Positions 46,091 through 55,479 are shown, counted from the first letter of the stretch. The stretch: 64,000 nt of DNA from Prevotella bivia DSM 20514 (GCF_000262545.1 NZ_JH660660.1:101500-165499); one strand, 5' to 3'. Notes: generated by a model not told the origin, from the letters alone. Numbers and translations: made by a program.

Positions 46091-46975
46091 TTACAAGCTA
46101 TGTGCTGTTACACTCTTATCAATGCGCCCAATCATACCTTGCAATGCTGTGCCAGGACCACACTCAATAAATTCTGCTGCACCTGCAGCAATCATATTCT
46201 GCACGCTCTCTGTCCAACGAACACTTGAAGTAAGCTGTGCTATCAAGTTAGCCTTAATCTCTGCTGCATCAGTATGTGCCTTAGCGTCTACATTCTGATA
46301 AACAGGACATTTAGGTACATTAAACGATGTCACCTCGATAGCTGCTTGAAGCTCATCTTTAGCTGGTTGCATCAGTGGAGAATGGAACGCACCGCCCACT
46401 TTCAATGGCAACGCACGTTTAGCACCCGCTGCCTTCAACAGTTCACAAGCTGCATTGATACCTTCTGTAGAACCAGAGATAACCAACTGACCAGGGCAAT
46501 TAAAGTTGGCAGCAACTACTACCTTACCTTCTGCACTTACCTGCTGGCAAATCTCTACTACTTTCTCATCTGCCAAACCAATAATAGCAGCCATAGTTCC
46601 AGGGTTTTGCTCACAAGCTTTCTGCATAGCATTAGCACGAGCAGCAACAAGCTTCAAACCATCTTCAAAGCTCAATGCACCAGCTGCTACGAGGGCAGAA
46701 AATTCGCCAAGAGAGTGTCCAGCAACCATTGCAGGAGCAAAGGCTTCACCCTGACACAAAGCCGAAATAACACTGTGCAAGAATACTGCAGGCTGTGTTA
46801 CCTTAGTTTCCTTTAGCTGCTCATCAGTACCAGCAAACATAATTTCTGTTATCTTAAAGCCTAAAATTTCATCTGCTTTATCAAATAGCTGCTTAGCCAA
46901 CTCATTACTTTCATAAAGATCTTTGCCCATACCCACAAACTGCGAGCCTTGACCTGGGAATACAAATGCTTTCAT
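46091..46975 (-). CDS. fabD: Malonyl CoA-acyl carrier protein transacylase
   Basis: 294 aa. Loads malonyl groups on ACP for fatty acid synthesis. FPGQGSQFVGMGKDL at the N-terminus, the nucleophile Ser88 in GHSLGE and the catalytic His region GAFHSPLM are all present. A -7 box TAACTTTG (47027-47020) lies about 45 bp upstream. Monocistronic. Confidence 0.96.
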   Translation of the reverse strand: MKAFVFPGQGSQFVGMGKDLYESNELAKQLFDKADEILGFKITEIMFAGTDEQLKETKVTQPAVFLHSVISALCQGEAFAPAMVAGHSLGEFSALVAAGALSFEDGLKLVAARANAMQKACEQNPGTMAAIIGLADEKVVEICQQVSAEGKVVVAANFNCPGQLVISGSTEGINAACELLKAAGAKRALPLKVGGAFHSPLMQPAKDELQAAIEVTSFNVPKCPVYQNVDAKAHTDAAEIKANLIAQLTSSVRWTESVQNMIAAGAAEFIECGPGTALQGMIGRIDKSVTAHSL

Positions 46976-47198
46976 TCTTACTTATTTTTGCTTTATAATT
47001 AATATCTCATTAATGAGTACAAAGTTAGTAAAAATATGGCGATTATATGGCTTACACAGTTTTAAATATCAGCAAGGATGTTATAGTACCCTTTTAGCTT
47101 TATAGAAAAAGCGATAAGCCACTAAGCGGATACTTTCTACTATACAGAAAGTTAAATAGAATTTCTTTTGTTAAAAAATCTTCTTAGATTATTCTAAT

Positions 47199-47250
47199 AG
47201 GTTATCTTTCATACCGCAATACATGACCTTTTGCTATGTAAAAGATGACC
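47199..47250. repeat. 22-bp-period array, GATGACC type
   Basis: AGGTTATC at 47199, ACATGACC at 47221 and AGATGACC at 47243, 22 bp apart. The stretch 47217-47253 matches 17390-17424 at most positions (CAATACAT-AC-TTTTGC-ATG-AAA-GATGACCT), so the two loci carry the same repeat family. Confidence 0.65.
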
Positions 47251-47301
47251 TTTACAAATTCAATTCCTTAGCTTTGACTTGCAACTATCAAAACTTGTAG
47301 G

Positions 47302-47309
47302 TATATTTG
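47302..47309 (+). promoter_or_regulatory. -7 element of the M20 peptidase promoter
   Basis: TATATTTG, 33 bp before the start codon at 47343. TTGC 19 bp upstream (47279-47282) is a poor -33 box. Confidence 0.5.
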
Positions 47310-47342
47310 CACTACAGAACTAAAATCTTTAGACCAAATAAT

Positions 47343-48704
47343 ATGATTAAAGAATATATTAAAGAGAATGAAGGGCGCATATTAGAGGAGCTTTTTTCGC
47401 TTATCCGTATCCCTAGCGTAAGTGCTCAACCAGAAAAGCATGGCAAGGATATGCTGCGCTGTGCAGAACGTTGGAAAGAACTGTTACTAATGGCTGGTGT
47501 AGATAAGGCTGAAATTATGCCAACAGAAGGTAATCCTGTGGTGTATGGCGAAAAAATCGTTGACACAGCAGCTAAAACCATCCTCATATATGGGCATTAT
47601 GATGTGATGCCTGCCGAACCATTTGACCTTTGGAAGAGTGAACCATTCGAACCTATAGTGCGTAATGGACACATTTGGGCACGTGGTGCTGATGATGATA
47701 AGGGACAATCGTTTATTCAAGCGAAAGCCTTTGAATATGTGGTAAAAAACAACTTGCTAAAGCATAATATTAAGTTTATCCTAGAGGGTGAGGAGGAGAT
47801 AGGGTCGCCGAGCTTGAGCAATTTCTGCACAAAACATAAGGAACTTTTGAAGAGTGATATAATTTTAGTGTCGGATACAAGTATGCTTTCTGCCGATTTG
47901 CCTTCACTTACCACAGGTTTGCGTGGCTTGGCTTATTGGCAGATAGAGGTAACAGGTCCTAACCACGATCTCCATTCAGGACACTTTGGCGGTGCGGTGG
48001 CTAACCCTATCTACGAACTTTGCAAGATGATTACCAATAGCCTTGATGCTGACGGCAAAATCACTTTCCCTGGCTTTTATAACGATGTGGAGGATATTCC
48101 AGAGGAAGAGCGTAAGATGGTGGCACAGATACCTTTCAACGAAGAGAAATATAAACAAGCTCTTGATGTGGAGGAATTGTTTGGTGAAAAAGGTTACAGT
48201 ACTATAGAACGCAATGGTTTCCGACCATCGTTCGATGTTTGTGGCATTTGGGGCGGTTACCAAGGTGAAGGTTCAAAGACGGTTATCCCTTCAAAAGCTT
48301 ACGCTAAGATCTCTTGCCGGTTAGTGCCTCATCAGGATCATGAGAAGATAGGGCAATTGGTAGTGGACTATTTCCAGAAGATTGCACCTAAGTCGGTGAA
48401 AGTAAATATCCAGTCATTACATGGTGGTCAGGGGTATGTCTGTCCTATCGACTTACCTGCTTACAAGGCAGCAGAGCGTGGCTTTGAAGCTGCGTTTGGT
48501 AAGCGTCCACTAGCAGTGCGCCGTGGTGGTAGTATCCCTATTATCTCTACCTTTGAGAAGATCCTCGGTGTGAAGACTATCCTCATGGGCTTTGGATTAG
48601 AGTCGAATGCTATCCACTCGCCTAATGAGAATATGCCACTAGAAATCTTTTGGAAAGGCATTGAGGCTGTAATCAACTTCCATGCTGAGTTTGACAAGGT
48701 GTAG
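47343..48704 (+). CDS. M20 family dipeptidase
   Basis: 453 aa. Two-zinc exopeptidase. Metal-site motifs: IYGHYDVMPA (first His), GADDDKGQ (bridging Asp) and EGEEEIGSPS (catalytic Glu and ligand). The lid/dimerisation domain lies at about 205-365. No signal peptide: cytoplasmic. CNDP-like peptidases split dipeptides; exact specificity unknown. ATG 47343 starts the conserved sequence; an in-frame upstream ATG lies within the promoter. Confidence 0.93.
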   Translation: MIKEYIKENEGRILEELFSLIRIPSVSAQPEKHGKDMLRCAERWKELLLMAGVDKAEIMPTEGNPVVYGEKIVDTAAKTILIYGHYDVMPAEPFDLWKSEPFEPIVRNGHIWARGADDDKGQSFIQAKAFEYVVKNNLLKHNIKFILEGEEEIGSPSLSNFCTKHKELLKSDIILVSDTSMLSADLPSLTTGLRGLAYWQIEVTGPNHDLHSGHFGGAVANPIYELCKMITNSLDADGKITFPGFYNDVEDIPEEERKMVAQIPFNEEKYKQALDVEELFGEKGYSTIERNGFRPSFDVCGIWGGYQGEGSKTVIPSKAYAKISCRLVPHQDHEKIGQLVVDYFQKIAPKSVKVNIQSLHGGQGYVCPIDLPAYKAAERGFEAAFGKRPLAVRRGGSIPIISTFEKILGVKTILMGFGLESNAIHSPNENMPLEIFWKGIEAVINFHAEFDKV

Positions 48705-48814
48705 CAAGCAAAGAGAATGTAAGATGTGATATTACTTAAAGACGGAGTAACCTCATTTCTTTAAAAAATAATATCAACAAAATATTTTGAATCCCAAGAA
48801 CACAAAGTAACGGA

Positions 48815-48852
48815 AAAATGCGGAGAAAGAACTTTCCTTCTCCGCATTTTTA
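48815..48852. terminator. Terminator between M20 and OsmC genes
   Basis: AAAAATGCGGAGAA (48815-48828) and TTCTCCGCATTTTT (48839-48852) pair perfectly; usable in both directions between convergent genes. Confidence 0.85.
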
Positions 48853-48869
48853 TGTTATTCCCTATCCTT

Positions 48870-49280
48870 TTACTTTACATCATAGATGAAAGTAAACTTC
48901 TTCTCGGCAGAAATTGTATTGCCTACATAGCAGGCATTGTGGGCAAAATGTTCAAGACGCTTGCGAGTTGCATCATCGTATTCTGCTCGCAAGTGGAAAG
49001 TAATTTCAATACTTGTTATAATAATCTGTTTTGAATTTTCCTCTATATTACCAAGCTCTGCGTATGAACCTTCGAAAGAAAGCCCCCTTTTCTCTGCTGC
49101 CATTGCCATAGTAGTCATAGTGCAATAAATAACTGCAGTACCTAACATGTCGGCAGGATTTTGATACTCGCCTTTACCACCAGCAGAGGTGGGCATATCT
49201 GAATGAAACTTTTCACCAGAAGCTAGCTGCGTAGCTTCAAACCGGTAGTTACCTTGATAAACAACTTTTGTTGTAGCCAT
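48870..49280 (-). CDS. OsmC family peroxiredoxin-like protein
   Basis: 136 aa. OsmC/Ohr fold with the two reactive cysteines: one in VIYCTMTTMAMAAEKRG and one in NACYVGNTIS. Reduces organic peroxides in this family. Its start codon lies only 12 bp from the end of IS copy 1, so the element has probably replaced its natural upstream region and may supply or remove a promoter. Confidence 0.88.
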   Translation of the reverse strand: MATTKVVYQGNYRFEATQLASGEKFHSDMPTSAGGKGEYQNPADMLGTAVIYCTMTTMAMAAEKRGLSFEGSYAELGNIEENSKQIIITSIEITFHLRAEYDDATRKRLEHFAHNACYVGNTISAEKKFTFIYDVK

Positions 49281-49292
49281 AATTGTATGTAT

Positions 49293-50894
49293 CCTTAATT
49301 CCGCAGTATTTTTTCTTGTGAGAAAATTTTATATGTTGAGGTGTCTTTTTGGGACTCTATATGTTGATATGAGGTGCTTCGGTGTTTCTTGGGTTTTTTC
49401 TAAGCATAAAATCCCCCACCCAAACCAATGGGGAATATTAAAACCACAAAGAAATACTGTTTATTCAAGGAAGACTTCTGAGTAGTAGGTTTTATTTGTA
49501 TACAGGTTCAGAACGTTCTGCCTTCCCGTTCTCACCCATTTTGCTGGCACGCTGACAAAATGGAGGATAAAGGCTTTCAGCCTGCTTGTCTTTTTCAATG
49601 GCTTGACCTTTTCGCTGATATGACGGACGAGATAGAGATAGAAGTTCTTCAGCATAGCGGTAACCATCATGAAAACCATATTCTCAGCCATAAAGGAAAA
49701 TGGAAGATGTGACCAGCCGAAGTCATTGTTCTGTATGTCGAAGTTCTTTTCACCCGCTCCACGTTCATTATAAAACGTAATGATGTCCTTCTCGGTAGAC
49801 ACCCAGTCGTTGGTGAGGATACAGCGGTATGTGTATATTACTCCGAACATATCCGTCTGCTCACTGCCATCCTTGCCTTTCAAAGGACTACGCTGTACGA
49901 CAAGCCTGTATGACTTTCCTTCTATCAAGCTGTCTATGCTGATGGATGTGACATCGCATTTCTCATAGCCAACCTCAACGTCTTTCCATTCCTTCAACTG
50001 TTGGAAATTCTCGTAGCGACTGCCGCAGTTGGCAGCACGAATGTAGAACGTGTTGCAGCGCTGCTCTACGGTTTGGATGATTTCCTTTGAGAACGACCCG
50101 CAGTCGGCACGGAAACGCTCTATTACCACACCAAGTTCTGAGGTTACACGGTCCATAATGCGACGGAGCGTGTCTTCTTGATGGAATCTTACATTGGTGT
50201 TTCCGTCACGGTTCTCACCTCCGACTATGATTCCCCCAATGGAAGCCCAACCAGGAAAATAGCCAAGGTCCTGCTTATAAGAATACTTAGCATCGAACTT
50301 GTGGGCTGGAACGAACTGGTGGTCAAAGTCCAGGTCAACATGGCTGCCCACCTTTATAAGCCCCATTCTCCGTATCATCCGTAATAGTAAGGTGTTCAGC
50401 TTCTCTGCCGTGTTGAAACTGTAAGACTTGCCGGAGATTTCGCTCTTGTAAATAATGTTCTCTTCAGCAAGCTCCTTCAGTCCGCGCCCAACTGTGTCGG
50501 CACCGGGTAACAGCGTATCAGGTCTCTGCTTGAACTGCCCTATAAGTGCATTGATGCCCTCAAGGCATTCTCCACCACAAAGGTAGCTGAAGAAGAGAGA
50601 GCCGAAAATACTTCCATGGCTGAATGCCTTGCCGCTACTTCCACGTTTGCCCAATACGGATTCGGTAAGTTTTTCAAAGCCCAACTTTGAGAAAACGTCC
50701 ATAATGTGATAAATTCCACTGAAAGAAGTGATATTCTCGTTTTTAATTGCTACCTTTGTCATGTCAGATATTTGCTTACTTGTTATGTTTACAGCACCAA
50801 GATAGGTGAAATTTCTGACATATCCAAGTGTTTTGAGAACTTTGTTTCTCAGGCACTTGGAATTCTTACAAGAATTTATGCTGCGGAATTAAGG
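49293..50894 (-). mobile_element. IS1380-family insertion sequence, copy 1 (1602 bp)
   Basis: Bounded by inverted ends CCTTAATTCCGCAG (49293) and CTGCGGAATTAAGG (ending 50894). The ends continue imperfectly inwards (TTCTTGTGAG versus TTCTTGTAAG). One transposase gene on the minus strand. No matching target duplication is seen next to the ends (GTAT left, TTTT right), suggesting rearrangement after insertion. Inserted into the end of an immunity-type lipoprotein gene. Confidence 0.9.
49461..50762 (-). CDS. IS1380 family transposase, copy 1
   Basis: 433 aa. DDE transposase: acidic residues in HVDLDFDHQF (141-150), RADCGS (Asp220) and RGAGEKNFD (Glu338) form the likely triad, and the C-terminal Arg/Lys-rich tail is typical. 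Apparently intact. The protein differs from copy 2 at eight positions, five of them between residues 101 and 111. Confidence 0.93.
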   Translation of the reverse strand: MTKVAIKNENITSFSGIYHIMDVFSKLGFEKLTESVLGKRGSSGKAFSHGSIFGSLFFSYLCGGECLEGINALIGQFKQRPDTLLPGADTVGRGLKELAEENIIYKSEISGKSYSFNTAEKLNTLLLRMIRRMGLIKVGSHVDLDFDHQFVPAHKFDAKYSYKQDLGYFPGWASIGGIIVGGENRDGNTNVRFHQEDTLRRIMDRVTSELGVVIERFRADCGSFSKEIIQTVEQRCNTFYIRAANCGSRYENFQQLKEWKDVEVGYEKCDVTSISIDSLIEGKSYRLVVQRSPLKGKDGSEQTDMFGVIYTYRCILTNDWVSTEKDIITFYNERGAGEKNFDIQNNDFGWSHLPFSFMAENMVFMMVTAMLKNFYLYLVRHISEKVKPLKKTSRLKAFILHFVSVPAKWVRTGRQNVLNLYTNKTYYSEVFLE

Positions 50895-51139
50895 TTTTCT
50901 ATAAAGTAATTTATATTCTTCATGGGGATAGAATCTATTGAGGTATCCACAACATATCGTATATTTTTATATTCAATAATAATAGGATTATTAATATGAA
51001 TTGTATCTAAAATAAATGCACTTCTCGTAGAAGTAGGAAGATTATATTCCACATTCCTATAGTTGGATATACATGAATTAAATATGATAGCACATAGAAG
51101 TGCCATTATATTTAATAATAAATAATTAATTAAACGCAT
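50876..51139 (-). pseudogene. Lipoprotein, putative immunity protein, truncated by IS copy 1
   Basis: 87 codons. Lipoprotein signal peptide with a FNSC lipobox near residue 23. It starts 2 bp after the metzincin-type toxin fragment, the standard place for an immunity gene. The last residues (NLNSAA) are encoded by the end of the IS element, so the native C-terminus is lost. Being a lipoprotein, it would sit in the periplasm or membrane and guard against a toxin acting there. Confidence 0.7.
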
Positions 51140-51141
51140 AG

Positions 51142-51636
51142 CTATAATTCTTTAGATTTAATCTTACCTCGTTGCAAATCTTTTATGCTGAATGGAGAGT
51201 TATTTCTAAGGGTTCCTTTTCCAGCAGGAATTTGTCCTTTTTCTTGATTATATTCACTATTCACCTTCCCCTTTAGCGGATATTGTATCATATCCTTAAT
51301 GCTACCTTTATCTAGTTCTTTATTCCGAAAGGAACTAGAAGACTCTGCTGTCATCAAACCTTTGCTTGAATGGACAACTCCCATTGCATGGGCAATTTCA
51401 TGAGCACCGGTTTCTGTACCTTCCCGAGATTTTTTTACTTGAATATAATTTCCACCTAACGTGACTCCATTAACATTCTTATTTAATTTGTCATCAGGAA
51501 CTACCTCAAAGGCATCATTAGAGCCATGGTTACTGGTGCCAACAACGGCAAAGCCGAGAGAACCAACGGATCGATTCAAGAAATCAAGACCATCGGCAGA
51601 GGATATGGTACTGCCGAACGCTATCGGATAGCGATT
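51142..51636 (-). pseudogene. Orphan metzincin-type protease toxin tail
   Basis: Open from a TAG at 51639-51637 to the stop at 51142, with only a TTG as a possible start. It carries the extended zinc motif HEIAHAMGVVH (HExxHxxGxxH) and a Met-turn candidate GLMTAES, the signature of metzincin peptidases. No RHS core, linker or signal peptide is attached, so this is a displaced toxin C-terminus. It may become active by recombination onto an RHS gene. The lipoprotein gene that follows is its likely immunity partner. Confidence 0.7.
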
Positions 51637-51805
51637 CTATTCTTCTATGGTGGTCTAGACATATGTTAACTCACACTAATTACAGTAGAACCCTTTTATT
51701 TATCGTTAGCCACTGGGATGTTTGCTATAGATATTGTCTTCGCCTCGTGGGGGAGATGCGCGATTATATCTATTAATACAATTACCACTTTAAATTGTAG
51801 GAAAC

Positions 51806-52384
51806 TTATTTATCATTATATTTATGAAAAACATATTCGTCTCCATCATCTTGATTTATATATATAAAAACGCTGTGAGGTATCTCCTCCTTAAAGTTTA
51901 TTAAATTGAGGATTCCAAGAACAGGCTGCCCATTCAAATCTTCTTCCATTACATCCTTTATATGTAAAATATTATCTTCAACTTTTACAAAAAAACCTTT
52001 GGAGAAATTTGAGTAATACCCTTGTCTTATTCTATTTTTATACACAATAATATTTCCAGATGAATGAGGACTTTCTTTTAGCCCAAATGTATCTTCTTTT
52101 TTTAAAAAGGATATAGTGTCATTATCTGAATTAAGAATACTCCCCACAAAAAGAATTTCTGACTTACAGATATTATTTCTGTCTTTTGCTATTATAACAA
52201 CCTTTTGTTTTATATGATTAACAATTTTATTTTCATATCTCACAACGGTCCTATCATATTTTTCAAAGGTTGTATAGATTGTGTCTCTTACAAAGTCTTG
52301 ACTTATATTGTGAGATAAGCCTTTTGCATTATAATAGCTGTTGATGCCGCTTATAAAACAAAATAGTAAAAAAAATCTGTACAT
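51806..52384 (-). CDS. Putative exported immunity protein (lysozyme-like module)
   Basis: 192 aa from ATG 52384, which opens a signal peptide (YRFFLLFCFISGINS). The frame continues upstream into the preceding toxin gene, but these residues are unlikely to be translated. The rest is beta-rich with no recognised domain. It starts 100 bp after the stop of the RHS fragment with a lysozyme-like tail; an exported product makes sense against a peptidoglycan-degrading toxin. Function inferred from position and signal. Confidence 0.6.
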   Translation of the reverse strand: MYRFFLLFCFISGINSYYNAKGLSHNISQDFVRDTIYTTFEKYDRTVVRYENKIVNHIKQKVVIIAKDRNNICKSEILFVGSILNSDNDTISFLKKEDTFGLKESPHSSGNIIVYKNRIRQGYYSNFSKGFFVKVEDNILHIKDVMEEDLNGQPVLGILNLINFKEEIPHSVFIYINQDDGDEYVFHKYNDK

Positions 52385-52484
52385 ATATCTTCTTTTATAA
52401 TCAGAACCATAAAAGCTATGGTTCTGATTGTTAACATTTATTTCATATGACTTATGTATGTATTCACCTTTTGTAGATAATTTT

Positions 52485-53714
52485 TTACTCCGCACCATTA
52501 TATCTCTGTATAGCAATTTGCCATCCTTTAAAATAGACATTTTTCCCGTCTGAACGTAGTCCCTTTTGATATAAAATTCCTATACCTGCATGAACGGATA
52601 ATTGCGGTGTTGCCCCTCCCATTTTCCGAAGACCAAATTGTGATTTCGAATCGTTCCAATCGTTTGAACTCGCAGAATACCAAACATTTGCTTGCATAAT
52701 ATCACTTTTGGCATTATTTAAGCCACGTCCAGGGGCTGTTCCTATGCGAGTTTCTTGCATAATAATAGCTTTTACAATATCTGGATCTAAGTTTGGTATT
52801 GAACTAGGATTATTTATATAAAGTCCATTAGTATGCTTCGGGGTAATTCCCATATTTTTGTTTTGGTTGAAATAAGAAACTTCTGCAGCTATAAGGTAAT
52901 CATATTTTTGATATTTTGACGAAGACAAATCAATATTGCCTTCATTGTAATTTATAACTCCAGGCATATCTGCTTCAATCCATCCAATGTGAGATTTTCC
53001 GCTTAGATTTTTTGTTTGAATATTCTTGGCTTTTAAATTGTGTACAAATGTAACATTATTTTTGCTTGAAATTCTTTTGGCTTCCGTCCCCCATGAATTT
53101 ACAAAAACAGTATCAGCTCCATTATAATCCAAGATTATGATAGGGTTTTGCAAACAATATACATACGGACTAGCATCTACAAATTTTTCCTGCAACGGAT
53201 CTGTACTCATCCACAAACTCAACCTCGGCTCATAGTACCTTGCACCATAGTAGTACATACCTGTCTCCTCATCAAATTCTTTAGCGTTGAAGAGATAAGG
53301 TGTGTTCCAAGTGTTGTTGCGTTCTTCAATGAACACCTCTCCAAATGGTACATATTCGATATGCTGTAATACTTCTCCGTCAAGGTTGGTGATGTAGCTA
53401 CTGCTGCCCAAATGGTCGGGATGGTAGTAGAACTGCATCTTCTCGTACTTTTCATTCGGCTTGAAGTTACCATTGGCAGCCTTTGTTCGTGCCATAGCAC
53501 GTGCTTGTGCAGCTTCGGGCGTACCGTCGTTGCAACAGAAGCCCTGACCGTTTACATAGTCGTTATTGTCCTGACCGTTATATGGGATGTCAAACGCCTT
53601 GTAGTTGTCCTTGATGGATTGCAGTTGCTGACTATATTTTGCCTTATAGTCTACGGTTACACCATCAGCCTCATTGCCTGCGTATGGTATTCGTCTTGGG
53701 TCTGTCTCTTGTAC
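52485..53714 (-). pseudogene. RHS core fragment with lysozyme-like toxin tail
   Basis: Open from a TAA at 53717-53715 to 52485. Begins with the RHS segment DPRRIPYAGNEADG, runs through YYHPDHLGSSSYITN and the core end YYYGARYYEPRLSLWMSTDP, then the variable tail. The tail contains PDIVKAIIMQETRIG (likely catalytic Glu), SDIMQANVW and a terminal WQIAIQRYNG, as in transglycosylase/lysozyme folds. It has no start codon of its own before the RHS segment, no signal peptide and no N-terminal repeats, so it is a silent cassette. The end (YNGAE stop) may be shortened, because a coding-like stretch continues in another frame. Confidence 0.75.
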
Positions 53715-53745
53715 TTACCGTTATAGGCTGCTTTTTTGATTTTAC

Positions 53746-55347
53746 CCTTAATTCCGCAGCATAAATTCTTGTAAGAACTCCAAGTGCCTGAGAAACAAAG
53801 TTCTCAAAACACTTGGATATGTCAGAAAATTCACCTATCTTGGTGCTGTAAACATAACAAGTAAGCAAATATCTGACATGACAAAGGTAGCAATTAAAAA
53901 CGAGAATATCACTTCTTTCGGTGGAATTTATCACATTATGGACGTTTTCTCAAAGTTGGGCTTTGAAAAACTTACCGAATCCGTATTGGGCAAACGTGGA
54001 AGTAGCGGCAAGGCATTCAGCCATGGAAGTATTTTCGGCTCTCTCTTCTTCAGCTACCTTTGTGGTGGAGAATGCCTTGAGGACATCAATGCACTTATAG
54101 GGCAGTTCAAGCAGAGACCTGATACGCTGTTACCCGGTGCCGACACAGTTGGGCGCGGACTAAAGGAACTTGCCGAGAAAAGTATTGTCTATAAGAGCGA
54201 AACCTCCGACAAGTCGTATAGTTTCAACACAGCAGAGAAGCTGAACACCTTACTATTACGGATGATACGGAGAATGGGGCTTATAAAGGTGGGCAGCCAT
54301 GTTGACCTGGACTTTGACCACCAGTTCGTTCCAGCCCACAAGTTCGATGCTAAGTATTCTTATAAGCAGGACCTTGGCTATTTTCCTGGTTGGGCTTCCA
54401 TTGGGGGAATCATAGTCGGAGGTGAGAACCGTGACGGAAACACCAATGTGAGATTCCATCAAGAAGACACGCTCCGTCGCATTATGGACCGTGTAACCTC
54501 AGAACTTGGTGTGGTAATAGAGCGTTTCCGTGCTGACTGCGGGTCGTTCTCAAAGGAAATCATCCAAACCGTAGAGCAGCGCTGCAACACGTTCTACATT
54601 CGTGCTGCCAACTGCGGCAGTCGCTACGAGAATTTCCAACAGTTGAAGGAATGGAAAGACGTTGAGGTTGGCTATGAGAAATGCGATGTCACATCCATCA
54701 GCATAGACAGCTTGATAGAAGGAAAGTCATACAGGCTCGTCGTACAGCGTAGTCCTTTGAAAGGCAAGGATGGCAGTGAGCAGACGGATATGTTCGGAGT
54801 AATATACACATACCGCTGTATCCTCACCAACGACTGGGTGTCTACCGAGAAGGACATCATTACGTTTTATAATGAACGTGGAGCGGGTGAAAAGAACTTC
54901 GACATACAGAACAATGACTTCGGCTGGTCACATCTTCCATTTTCCTTTATGGCTGAGAACATGGTTTTCATGATGGTTACCGCCATGCTGAAGAACTTCT
55001 ATCTCTATCTCGTCCGTCATATCAGCGATAAGGTCAAGCCATTGAAAAAGACAAGCAGGCTGAAAGCCTTTATCCTCCATTTTGTCAGCGTGCCAGCAAA
55101 ATGGGTGAGAACGGGAAGGCAGAACGTTCTGAACCTGTATACAAATAAAACCTACTACTCAGAAGTCTTCCTTGAATAAACAGTATTTCTTTGTGGTTTT
55201 AATATTCCCCATTGGTTTGGGTGGGGGATTTTATGCTTAGAAAAAAACCAAGAAACACCGAAGCACCTCATATCAACATATAGAGTCCCAAAAAGACACC
55301 TCAACATATAAAATTTTCTCACAAGAAAAAATACTGCGGAATTAAGG
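53746..55347 (+). mobile_element. IS1380-family insertion sequence, copy 2 (1602 bp)
   Basis: Same length and ends as copy 1 in opposite orientation: CCTTAATTCCGCAG at 53746 and CTGCGGAATTAAGG ending at 55347. Flanks (TTAC and AATT) do not form a target duplication. By comparison with the spacer at 57135-57268, the element sits between the spacer and the RHS fragment. Confidence 0.9.
53878..55179 (+). CDS. IS1380 family transposase, copy 2
   Basis: 433 aa, intact, same domain order as copy 1 with the acidic triad conserved. Differences from copy 1 are conservative or clustered (residues 15, 69, 101-111 and one near 386). Confidence 0.93.
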   Translation: MTKVAIKNENITSFGGIYHIMDVFSKLGFEKLTESVLGKRGSSGKAFSHGSIFGSLFFSYLCGGECLEDINALIGQFKQRPDTLLPGADTVGRGLKELAEKSIVYKSETSDKSYSFNTAEKLNTLLLRMIRRMGLIKVGSHVDLDFDHQFVPAHKFDAKYSYKQDLGYFPGWASIGGIIVGGENRDGNTNVRFHQEDTLRRIMDRVTSELGVVIERFRADCGSFSKEIIQTVEQRCNTFYIRAANCGSRYENFQQLKEWKDVEVGYEKCDVTSISIDSLIEGKSYRLVVQRSPLKGKDGSEQTDMFGVIYTYRCILTNDWVSTEKDIITFYNERGAGEKNFDIQNNDFGWSHLPFSFMAENMVFMMVTAMLKNFYLYLVRHISDKVKPLKKTSRLKAFILHFVSVPAKWVRTGRQNVLNLYTNKTYYSEVFLE

Positions 55348-55417
55348 AATTCTTATTGTTTATGGTTGTCAATTATTTAACGTCTTTCTTTCCTGTTTAT
55401 TGCTCACGGCTTTTAAT

Positions 55418-55479
55418 ACCCATATAAGGGTAATGATGAACACCCATATATGGGTATTGTCCGTTACCCTTATATGGAT
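55418..55479. repeat. Three ACCC-TATA-GGGT palindromes, 24-bp period
   Basis: ACCCATATAAGGGT (55418), ACCCATATATGGGT (55442, a perfect palindrome) and ACCCTTATATGGAT (55466), 24 bp apart. Single or paired copies recur at 57255 and 60009 ahead of the other RHS modules, within a longer conserved spacer. Confidence 0.75.

Larger units (their letters stand above)
46976..47342. other. Intergenic region with repeat array, divergent genes
   Basis: No gene. It contains the fabD -7 box (47020-47027), an inverted repeat ACTTTCT/AGAAAGT (47132-47152), a 22-bp-period array (47199-47250) and the -7 box of the M20 peptidase promoter (47302-47309). Confidence 0.6.

Noticed and set aside
49293..49296. Target-site duplications of the IS copies
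   Set aside because: Flanking tetramers (GTAT/TTTT and TTAC/AATT) do not match in direct or inversion-corrected comparison; GTAT versus GTAA is only a partial match.
50706..50909. ORF running across the end of IS copy 1 (and its mirror at 53671-53934)
   Set aside because: Antisense leader of the transposase extended into neighbouring DNA; a by-product of the IS terminus.
55418..55479. Resemblance of CCATATAAGG to a eukaryotic CArG box
   Set aside because: Coincidence of a short AT-rich palindrome; no relevant factor in bacteria.
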